From Chromera velia (taxonomy: Eukaryota; Sar; Chromeraceae): a stretch of DNA of 16,672 bases. Positions 8,712 to 16,672 of this stretch are shown here, piece after piece. Numbering within the stretch: position 1 is the stretch's first letter; the number at the start of each line of letters is the position of its first letter. Under the pieces are notes generated by a model. It saw nothing but the letters and a program-made list of their open reading frames with translations. It made no database searches and was not told the DNA's origin. The stretch lies in contig JAHBMJ010002683.1 of NCBI GenBank assembly GCA_018398765.1, forward strand, positions 1 through 16,672, in the 5' to 3' direction. Position numbers and translations under genes: made by a program.

Positions 8712-10823
8712 CTCTACGGGAGGGATTTTGTCGTGCACAGCGATCACTCGGCTTTGCAATGGGTACTCAAAAACAGACAGAGTTCACCAAGACTTACGCG
8801 GATGGCCTTGAAACTATCAGGCTATTCGTTTGAGTTCAAACACAGGAAAGGAAAATCAAATGTGGCAGCAGACGCATTGATAAGAGGCTGTTTGATAAAT
8901 GAAAACCACCCTCCTCGGGAGGCAGAAGAGGAATCGGAAATATCAGTCGTCGTTGCAGCCACTCAGGCAACCAAGAACAAGAAGGAAACTCGAGGGCAAA
9001 AGAAAAAGGGGGAAACGGCAGACAAAACCGATGAGGAAAAAGAAACAGAAAGAGAATCCCGGCCATTCTCTGTCCCGATGCTGACCACACCGCACTCACC
9101 AGAAGAAGTCAAGGACTTGCAGAGGAAGAATCAAGGCTTGAACAGAATGTATCAGTACCTGAGAGAAGGAGAAATACCAGAGGGGATAACGTACAAGGAA
9201 CGCTTCCGTTTAGTAGCACAGGCTCCTTTGTATACACTACACAACGACCTTGTCTATCGTGTCCTCCCGCCCCTGAATGGAAGGGAGAAGGGAATGAGAT
9301 TTCTCCTTGCGGTGCCAAAGAGCATGAAGGAAAGCCTCCTTGGTGACTCACATCGGCATCTCCTTGGAGGTTATCAAGGACTCCACCGGATGATTAAGGA
9401 CCTCTCAGACAAGTACTACTGGGCGAACATGTACATGGACGTGTACACCTTCATGCGCACCTGCAAAGAGTGCCAGAAAAGGAAGAAGGGGAAAGGACAG
9501 TATCAGTACGAACCTCAACTGATGACTGAAGGGCCTCTGCAGTCATGGATTATCGATTTGATGGGTCCTCTTCCGGCCTCGACAGATGGAATGAAATACA
9601 TCCTCATTTTGGTAGACAGCTGCAGTAGATGGGTCGAGTTGATAGCACTTCCAAACCAAAAGGCAGTCACAATCGCAAGAAAGATCATCAGTCATCTCTT
9701 CTGTCGTTGGGGAGTACCCATCCGACTCCAGAGTGACCGAGGAAGCAATTTGCTTGACCCCATCATTCACTCAATCTGTCAGCTGGTGGGGATGAAAAGG
9801 GTAGTCAGCAGTGCGTTCTCTCTAGAAACAGAAGGAAAAGTCAAACGAATCAATTTGGACGTGAAAGACTGCATTGCCAAGTTTGTTAGCAAGAACGAAA
9901 AGGAATGGACAACATATCTCTTGATGGCTCAGTACTCACACAACAGCACCTATCACACCAGCATCAGCCAAAGTCCTTTCCGAATTCTGATGGAGTTCGA
10001 TGTCAATCACCCCATTCGCTTGCTCACTGACCTGGAAACCGACAAAGGGTTTCTCTTTAAGGACTATATGGAAATACTGGCCGAACTGAGAGAGAACAAC
10101 AAAGAAAACAGAGAGATTTTTGAACTTGCTGCACAAAACAGAATGCGGCAGAGACTGAAGTGCGACCCAAAGAAGATCTATCAGTTCAAGAAGGGTGACT
10201 TTGTTTGGCTACTTCGAGGAATGCGGAAAGACAGGAAACTTAGTAAGGGACTGTCTCCTTCCTATGATGGGCCTTATCTGGTGATGAACATCTTACACTC
10301 TGGGGCTGTTAGCGTTCGTCGGCCTGGGGCACAAAACACAATGACTGTCAGCAGATGGCGACTCAAACCTTTCTTGTCAAGAAACCTCAAGGAGAGTCAC
10401 GAAATCGAGGAGAGAAACAAAGAAGAAGAAAGTGACGGCAAGGAGGAAGAGGAAGAAATAGATAGCAGTAACAGAAGTGAGGAAGAAATCACTAGTGACG
10501 AGGAAGGAAGAGAACTCGAAGATGGAGAAGAGGGAGGAAAGCCCGTCGCCAGAGGGAGAAAAAGAAGGAAAGCAAACCAACAATGTGGAAATAAAAAGGC
10601 TAGAAAGGAGGTAGAGGAAGAAACAGACTACGACGATCAAAAAGAATACGAGGTAGAGGAAGTGTGTGGAGAAAGAATGCACAATGGGAAGAAAGAGTAC
10701 CTCTTGATCTACAAAGGCTGGCCAGGAAGGTATTGGACTTACGAGCGGGATGTAGATTGCCCCGATGAGGTGGCTGACTTCCTGCGAAGAAAAGAAGAAG
10801 GGAAACAGGGAAAGAAAAGATGA
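8712..10823 (+). pseudogene. pol: Pol, second part: RNase H C-terminal part, integrase, GPY/F module, chromodomain
   Basis: Continues the pol frame after TAG 8709 and ends at TGA 10821. Counting from the ATG-like codon at 8733: the last two RNase H aspartates are in HSDHSA and VAADAL (residues 4 and 47). The integrase zinc domain spans about 207-247, with H207/H209, C244 and C247, but the second expected His is Tyr214. The catalytic core has D275 (IIDLMGP) and D335 (QSDRGSN). The residue exactly 36 further, normally Glu, is Lys371. The GPY/F module follows (KKGDFVWL, GPYLV, residues 487-517). A long Glu-rich linker contains basic RGRKRRK, a possible nuclear signal. The chromodomain is at about 639-687 (EYEVEEV, YLLIYKGW, YWTYERDVD). 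Chromodomains in this family direct integration to marked chromatin. A Gag-Pol precursor is known to be cut by the element protease. Here the active-site change suggests an inactive integrase. Confidence 0.95.
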
Positions 10824-10892
10824 GCGTGAAGAAATGCAAGCCAGAAGGACGGAGACAGCAGAAAACGCGTCGCTTTGAAGGTTACCATAGCT

Positions 10893-10906
10893 GGAAAAAA
10901 AGGAGA
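10893..10906 (+). other. Possible polypurine tract
   Basis: Fourteen consecutive purines, 70 bases after the pol stop, where second-strand priming usually occurs just before the 3' LTR. No TG-initiated LTR could be matched after it. A second, shorter candidate is the purine run at 11402-11411, followed by C and then TG. Neither is proven. Confidence 0.2.
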
Positions 10907-11299
10907 CGGCACAAAAAACGAGATTCAACCACCAGTTTAAAAAGAAATAACGCATTGCAGCACTGCGTGCTGACAAGCAGACACCGTTACCGCATACAGA
11001 GTTCATTAAGGCTGAGGAAAACGAGCGCTTTTGTTCTGGAATCGCCACCCTTCCATCAGATTGCCAAAACATCCGATTTGCCGTCTCCAACCTGACTTCT
11101 CCACCACTAACTTATCGAGAGCTCCTGAAAAAACAGACACCGGAGTCTCCCAGCCACCGGTTTTTGACCTTGAGGATCGACGCCCAGAACGCCTTTTTGC
11201 GGACTCGCTACCTACAAAATAGAGTCCGTCTACGTCATCCCAAAGAAGCAGAAGCGAGCACAAGAACCATATACCGGTTCGATCGAACAGCCGTTTCCG

Positions 11300-11485
11300 G
11301 CACTCTACCTCTCTTTTTCTCTCTCTTTCTCTTTTCTATCGGCTTTTTGTCGCTTCGTCGCGACTCTTCTTACTTGCCACATCTTTTCAAGGGTCCTTGC
11401 TGAGGAGAGGACTGGATTGCGGTCGTCGACCATACCAAAAGGGGCGTCTTTGGCTTTTACCTAAACAGGCTCTCCTCTCTTTCTT

Positions 11486-11525
<40 letters not shown>

Positions 11526-11640
11526 TCCTCCCTCCCTTTCCTTCTCCTCTTCTATCCTTTTTCTTTCTTCTTTCTGTCTCTCACTCTCTTTCTTTCATAA
11601 ATGGTTCATTCCTTCTGTTTCCTTCCGATCTTCTTCTTTT
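11300..11640. repeat. Pyrimidine tract with a CT microsatellite
   Basis: Plus strand is nearly pure C/T over long runs, with an uninterrupted CT dinucleotide array at about 11490-11517. Low complexity explains the Leu/Ser/Phe-rich short frames here. No gene supported. Confidence 0.9.
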
Positions 11641-12499
11641 CATGTCACCATGGTATGCATCTTGAGTCTTCATAGATAAATGAATGAAAAAACCAAAAAA
11701 ACCAAGTTGAAAAGAAAGGAAACAGTCAAAAGCAAACAGTTCCTCAAGCATCAGAGTTGACCTGGAGTAAAAATAAAGCCTGGATTAGAGCAGGCAGTGC
11801 AGACAACGGTCCTCGATTAGCGGGCCCCAACGAGAGGAGCACCCGCAAGGGCATCGAACCTGGATGGCCCTGTTCTACGTGGAAAGAGAAAGAGGCATTG
11901 CTACACGCTCCACTCTTCTTCCAGCCCTCACCGGGTGAGGCGCTGCCCTGAAGAAACCAGAAAAAAAAACGGGAGCCCTCAAACAACACCGTAGTGTTCT
12001 GTATCGAGAGGCACAAGGTACAGAGAAGTTATGAGGAGAAGCTGACTGACCATCAAGAGTCAGTATCGTTGGGCGAAGAAGAAACAAAAGCCCTCGAGCT
12101 CATCAAAAACATGAATGTATTGAGAGGCAGAAGTAGAGAGACACATCAAGAAGTGTAAAATGACGAAAGAGATTGAAATTCAAATAAGAAGGAGCTGACA
12201 ATAAGTCATCCCTCATAAGAGATTAACATACTCAGCCTGAAAAAAAATCAGAACCTGAACTATGAATGCATAAAGAATAAACATTATTAAACGATAAATC
12301 AATGCATCTCAGCTTCATGAATGCATCTGTGTAACTATTTTTCAATAAATAAAATGATTGAAGTAACAGGCAAGCATTTGGGAGGAGCAGTACCGCAGAG
12401 GGTCGAAAATCCCCCTGCAAAGAGGGACGTGGAACAAACCAGGGCAGTGAGTGTTCGGATGGTCAGAGGCAAGGCGCTCTGGCTTCGGGTCCCACTCAT
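11641..12499. other. No supported gene
   Basis: Short frames only. The stretch 12160-12360 is AT-rich and contains two AATAAA-like hexamers, but there is no upstream ORF on the plus strand to which they could belong. Confidence 0.5.
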
Positions 12500-12700
12500 C
12501 AGGACGGCAGAAGCGGTAACGAGCCCGACTTGCTGGCCGATCCAAATAGAAATCCCAGACTCAAGTGCAGAGAGTCTAAAGCGAGGCACCGTAGACAGAA
12601 TAGTCAATAGGACTGGCAAGAAGAGGGAGATGCGCCCCACCAGATCCGACCAGGACGGCAGAAGCGGTTCGATCCCACATATCTAGCCGATCTAACAAGA
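12500..12700. repeat. Direct repeat pair, 151 bp apart
   Basis: CAGGACGGCAGAAGCGGT is present exactly at 12500-12517 and 12651-12668. Similarity continues downstream to a shared GCCGATC block with a one-base offset (about 45 bases in all). The second copy reads straight into GGTTCGATCCC, a perfect pol III B-box-like sequence. Confidence 0.8.
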
Positions 12701-13137
12701 GAGCCACTGACCTTGATAGCTAGAAGTTGGAGAGAAGGGACTCGAACACCATGAGCACCATCTCAAGCCACAGCTGTCTCACCTGCAACCATGCAAAGAG
12801 AGGGCCAAGCATAGTAAAAACACACAGTACTCAGCTCATCGACCACCACTGTTTGCATAACAGACATCCAATGAGCTGCTCCAACATAGATTGCATAGGG
12901 GGGGGCTGAATACTAACTTCAGATATACAAATGAGATGCTTACAGAGACAACTTGAAGTAGAGGTCAGAAACGTGAACCGAGAACCTGAAGAACGCTGCC
13001 AGCTACAAGTACAGAGCGAAAACCAAAAACCCCGGAAATCGCGTTTCCTCACGAGGGGTCCGAAGGGGTGGCGCATTGATGCCTAGGACAACTGAAAAAA
13101 TCCAAGAAATTTTCCCTTTGCCGAAATTTGGGGGGGC

Positions 13138-13239
13138 CAGCTGAGGGAAAGGGACGCTTTCTCCTCTGAGACAGCTGAGGGAAGGGAACACCTTCTCCTC
13201 TGGGACAGCTGAGAAAGGGGGACACCCTCTTCTCCAGAA
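13138..13239. repeat. 34-bp tandem repeat, three copies
   Basis: Units start at 13138, 13172 and 13206, each opening with CAGCTGAG followed by a purine run and a CTTCTCCTCT-like block. The third is more diverged. Period 34 is not a multiple of three, so a conserved coding role is unlikely. Confidence 0.9.
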
Positions 13240-14021
13240 ACTTCAAAAATCCTGCCTGCACTCTGCGGGAGGAGGGTCATGAATACACACAAACCTGCAG
13301 ATAGAGAAGCCAGCCATGCCAAAGATCTCGAGCCACAGAAGTTCCTCCACAAAAAACCAGCCGGGAAATAAGGCTCCAGAGAAAGAAAACAACCAAACAG
13401 AAGGCAACCGAACACAAAGGGCAACCCGGTCTATACAACCAAATCTGACTGAGTAAAGAAGTGGAAGATGGAACAGAATAAGAGGCTGCCAGAAAGAGTC
13501 TGCGTGAGCTTTTGAAGTCAACTGCATGCACAAATACATCGTGGTAGCCTGCATGCCGAGCAACGCGCGAGGGCAGTTCAGAAAATATATAGAAAGGCCC
13601 CAGTCGTCCCCCATAAACATTAAATCCAACCACAACTTTCGCGTCGCAGCCTTAGAGTATTCAGGAAAAAGGCACTAATAAATCAGAAAGGTATATCACG
13701 GCAAAAACATGCAGAAAATGGCTTCTGGGGTCCGTCCGATGCATCGGACACACAGGTGTTGTCCGATGAAAAGGACGCTCAAAAAGGTCCGAAAAACCAG
13801 ACAGCATGCAGAAAACAGATCTGTATGTCAAGAAAATCCGCCAGATCGCTGAAAGGTCAAGCCAACCCAACCTTCTAGTTTGTTGATGTGAAGTGGTTCT
13901 CTCATACTGAAAGCTCATTGGATTCAGAGTGGCATAGTTCAGCAGCTTGAAAGGCCTCTTCTGTTCTTTTTAGAATTGTGTTGCAAAGCCATCCTCCACA
14001 TTCTTCGTCTTCTTTTGAGAA
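13240..14021. other. Intergenic stretch before the 14022 ORF
   Basis: No supported gene. Contains a perfect 16-bp palindrome at 13734-13749 with a third copy of its half-site at 13761-13768, a TATATA at 13586-13591 that is too far from the ATG to be assigned with confidence, and a CT-rich stretch at about 13991-14018 right before the ATG, a context often seen ahead of fungal and protist genes. Confidence 0.4.
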
Positions 14022-14639
14022 ATGCCCACCCGCTCCAGCTGCAGCTTGGACTATCGCTGGCAGACCGATGCCAGACATCTGGGCCGGGAGGCAGAGAGAT
14101 ACCTCAATGAGTTCCTCCCTTTAGAATTCCGTGGATCGGTCAAGAACCATGAGTGGGAACAGAGAGAGGCAATCATCCTCGATCGACACGGCAAGCCTGC
14201 CTTTGATATGTTGAAGTCATTCGACTCTTGGACAGTTTCAAAGATCGTGAATGTTCACCGCGTCGGGTGGAATTCATTCACCTTCTTCGATATCTGGAGG
14301 GTCTCCCTCCCAGTCGGCCTCCTGATAGCACTGGCTACGGTCAACGTAGCATGGCTGAACGAGCACGCTCACAACTTCTTCATTGCCCTCCGGGAGAGCA
14401 TGCGCAAGCAGAAGTGCGAGGCGAACAAGGCTGGTGCTAACAAATATGCCACCAGCTATGTCGTCGGTTGTATCGAGTTCTGCCACACCACCATTGTGGC
14501 GGCAAGGGCTGAGGATAACATTCTCATACTCAATGTCGAGTCGGGGGTGGCTCCCTATAACGGGTATGATTTCTGTGGTATCCCGAACAACGCCGCACAG
14601 GCTCTGAAAGCTCTGGATCCCTGCATTGAGCCGAACTAG
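14022..14639 (+). pseudogene. Hypothetical protein, segment 1 of a TAR-interrupted frame
   Basis: ATG at 14022 follows a CT-rich stretch and opens 205 codons ending at TAG 14637. No known family recognised. Third codon positions are strongly G/C-biased, which supports the plus strand as the coding one although the opposite strand also has long open stretches in codon register. The product is mixed alpha-rich in appearance, with one hydrophobic run at about residues 92-111 (WRVSLPVGLLIALATVNVAW) that could be a membrane segment or a buried helix. There is no obvious signal peptide. The same frame continues immediately after the TAG with equally gene-like codons, so 14637 is probably not the natural end. 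Confidence 0.6.
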
Positions 14640-15596
14640 ATCATTACCGACTATGAAGGCCGCTGTACGAATGAGGGGGTGGGCTGCATAGTCTTTTACA
14701 ACCTCCCGTACAGCAAAGCCGCTGATGAGGGTTTCGCGGGAGTCCTGCATCAGGGCCCTCCCATGAAGGATGGCAAGCCATCCACGGCAGCCCGGCCCAT
14801 CAAGATCCTTAAGAAGGGAGTGCTCGGCTGGGTATACAAAGTGGCAGAGGAGTGCGCCGACCCGTGCAAGCCCCCGCTCCTTTGGAAGAACGCGGACTTC
14901 GTCGCCCCCGCCCTTCCCATCGGCCATTCGTCTGAGAATACTCAGATAGGATATCTGATATTTCCAGCTAGGGTGCCGGAAATTGCTCGTCTATATGTGA
15001 ATCGGCTATTTGTCAGCACTGCCATCAACCCCGAGATAACCTCCACCTCCGACTCCAATTCTGATGGACATGAAGTTCATCCTCCGCTTCCTCCTTCCGC
15101 ATTTACTCCTCCTGCGGCGGCTATTGCAGCAGCTGTGACAAGTTCTACACCGGAGTGGGATGTGGGAGCAGTAGTAGTGCTCCATCCCGTGATCGCATCT
15201 CCTGTCTTCAGCCCCGTGTCCGAGCCCTCCAAGATGGACATCGATGAGGAGGAGGAAGAGGAGGAGGATAAGAACGAGATGAACGAGGACCGCCCTTCCA
15301 AGCGTCGGCGTGAGTACGACCCGGCACAGCACTTCTGCGGCTCCGGCCCCTGCAGATTCCCTGACTGCCCCTACTACAAGCAGACTAGGCAGCAGTCTGA
15401 GAGCATCGTTGCCGTGACTGCCACCATCACCGCCACCGAGACGAATGAGAATACGAATATTGATGATAAAGACGAGGAGGAGGGCGCACGTCTGTGGCGT
15501 CAGGGCATTGATGAGTCAGATATGAACACCATCGGAGGAGCTTTGGCCCTCCTTGATCAAGAGGCACAGAATCAGGAGGCACACGGTCTCGAATAA
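14640..15596 (+). pseudogene. Hypothetical protein, segment 2 of the same frame
   Basis: Continues in frame from TAG 14637 to TAA 15594, with its first ATG at 14679. The first part looks globular. It is followed by a Pro/Ala/Ser/Thr-rich linker, an acidic run of about ten Asp/Glu after KMDIDEE, a basic patch SKRRRE that could serve nuclear import, and a cysteine cluster (FCGSGPCRFPDCPYY). The order acidic, basic, cysteine cluster resembles a nuclear or nucleic-acid-associated protein, but that is inference. Family unknown. No intron boundary is needed to keep the frame open across the stops. Confidence 0.6.
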
Positions 15597-16082
15597 GCTC
15601 TTCAGAGAGGCAGTCCCGTTGGCAGACCGGGAACTCCTCACCCCTCTCTGACTCCACCCTTCGACTTCCCTACCATCAACTCTGACAGGGAGATCGATCC
15701 AGGCACGGGCCTGTTTCTTGATGAGCTGCCTCTCGGGCCAGGGTGGAGGACCCCCCTTGGGCAAGTCTAACCGGGCTGGCAGGTCTCGAACCACCGGGGG
15801 GTGTACGTGCAGGCTCTTCCGGGGTTCTGCGAGTGTTCTGTGGACCAATTCCACCCGGCTCTGGGGGTAGGAGTCCTCAGGAAAGTACTGCCCTTTGAGA
15901 CTCTTAACAAGCTGGAGGATGAGGGTCGATATTTCTGCCAACTCTGTCAGAGGACTCGAGAGAGCACGGCCTCGAGTGCATCTGCTCCTCCCGCTACGAG
16001 GAGGCCCTCGATCTACATCGATAAGAAGACTAACAAAAAGATCGTTTTCAAGCCCAGCGTCCACACCGGTATTGGAGAGTGA
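15597..16082 (+). pseudogene. Hypothetical protein, C-terminal segment of the same frame
   Basis: Follows TAA 15594 in the same frame, is cut again by TAA 15768, and ends at TGA 16080. The first piece is Pro/Gly-rich. The last piece (15771-16082, first ATG-independent) has FCEC, FCQLCQRTR (a C-x2-C) and a Lys-rich end near KKTNKKIVFKP. Together with 14022 onward this makes one frame of 687 codons with three internal stops and no indel. The terminal TGA, unlike the internal TAG/TAA, is followed by T-rich sequence that no longer looks coding. Confidence 0.5.
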
Positions 16083-16672
16083 GATCTATGAGAATAACAC
16101 AAACTGCAACCTCGGAGGAGAGGTCTGAGCGACCAATCATTTCTCTGATTGTTTTGGTTTTTTCAAATTCTTTTTTCCCGCCTGTTCTCCTTCACCATCT
16201 TTCTCTTGCTCCGTCATGTTGTCTTCTTCATAACAAGGAGGTTGCTGCAGATGAGAAAGGGCCCTGAAGGACAGTTTTGTTCTTTCTTTTCGTGTTTTGA
16301 CATATTCTTTTCTGTTGCTCTTTTGGAAGCATGAGATGCTGCCGCTGTCATACACCAGTGAATGCCACTGAATGGTGAATCTGTTCTTCTCTTCCTGCTC
16401 TTAGACTAGGGGGGGAAAGGGGTTTGCTCGTGTCAAGCCATGTCAACGGAGAGGGAGATCGGAAGGATGAATCGGCTCGTTTTGAATCTTGACAATGTGT
16501 TTGCTTGTCCACTAGTCTTCCTTGTCTCCTCCGTCTTCGTCTTCTCTTCTCCTGCCTTTCTCGCATTCTGTTGTGGGGTGTTTGTACGTATGGAGGGAGT
16601 GAGATAGGAAAGAGAATAAGTAAAAAAGTGTGGTTGACTTACTCATTCCTGTGTTGATAAGATTTTCCGGTC
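16083..16672. other. Downstream flank, no supported gene
   Basis: T/C-rich plus strand with short shadow frames. No canonical AATAAA close to the TGA at 16080. Nothing else recognised. Confidence 0.5.

Larger units (their letters stand above)
3041..10906 (+). mobile_element. Degenerate Ty3/gypsy chromovirus-type retrotransposon, internal region
   Basis: The order leader, gag with a CCHC knuckle, protease, reverse transcriptase, RNase H, integrase, GPY/F module and chromodomain is diagnostic of the chromovirus branch of Ty3/gypsy elements. The left limit is set at a primer-binding-site-like sequence at 3041. The right limit is set at a 14-nt purine run (10893-10906) about 70 bases after the pol stop, which could be the polypurine tract. 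Both limits are inferred. Comparing the sequence left of 3041 with the sequence right of 10823 by eye showed no LTR pair, so one or both LTRs may be lost, very diverged or outside my chosen boundaries. Coding parts carry several stops and a changed integrase active site, so the copy is probably not autonomous. Identification of the class is near certain, the boundaries are not. Confidence 0.9.

Noticed and set aside
10377-11090. 237-codon minus-strand frame, very hydrophobic
   Set aside because: It is the antisense of the Glu/Lys-rich pol linker, which automatically yields Phe/Leu/Ser-rich translation.
12728-12800. Possible minus-strand tRNA ending in TGTTCGAGTCCCTT
   Set aside because: The T-stem does not pair and no matching 5' acceptor strand exists at the needed distance.
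14274-14927. 217-codon open frame on the minus strand, spanning the TAG at 14637
   Set aside because: It is in exact codon register with the plus-strand frame, whose G/C third positions make long antisense frames likely. The plus frame has the better codon bias.
15516-16064. 182-codon minus-strand frame
   Set aside because: Same situation, a shadow of the plus-strand frame. No recognisable domain.

Overview
This is eukaryotic DNA of mixed base composition, dominated by one decayed LTR-type retrotransposon of the Ty3/gypsy class, chromovirus branch. Gag has a CCHC zinc knuckle. Pol runs protease, reverse transcriptase, RNase H, integrase, GPY/F module, then a C-terminal chromodomain. Chromoviruses occur in fungi, plants, some animals and several protist groups, and nothing here fixes the host. 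Intron-like signals and simple repeats fit a small-genome eukaryote such as a fungus, alga or protist. I recognised no bacterial-type operon, CRISPR array or intact tRNA.

Layout. Bases 1 to about 1800 hold no convincing ORF, but an 8-mer resembling minus-strand splice junctions recurs there. Bases 1819-1877 form an imperfect hairpin. Bases 2160-2450 are AT-rich and 2592-2699 is an 18-bp tandem array. A primer-binding-site-like sequence at 3041 is the best candidate for the left boundary of the element's internal region. Bases 3521-3720 hold a 78-bp tandem repeat. From 3803 to 4650 there are two diverged copies of an unknown roughly 100-residue module in different frames. Gag follows (4637-6439), then pol (6132-10823) in the +1 frame relative to gag. 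No matching pair of LTRs could be found by eye.

The element looks dead. The gag frame has four in-frame stops in its N-terminal part, pol has a TAG inside RNase H, the integrase catalytic Glu position is Lys, and one zinc-binding His is Tyr. Most of these are one C-to-T or G-to-A transition away from the expected codon.

Bases 10824-14021 hold low-complexity pyrimidine tracts, short direct repeats and a palindrome, without a supported gene. From 14022 to 16082 one reading frame, of unrecognised function and clear G/C third-position bias, runs without frameshift but is cut by TAG, TAA and TAA before a terminal TGA. Either it is a recent pseudogene or the host reads UAR as an amino acid. The sequence alone does not decide, and decay is the more economical reading.
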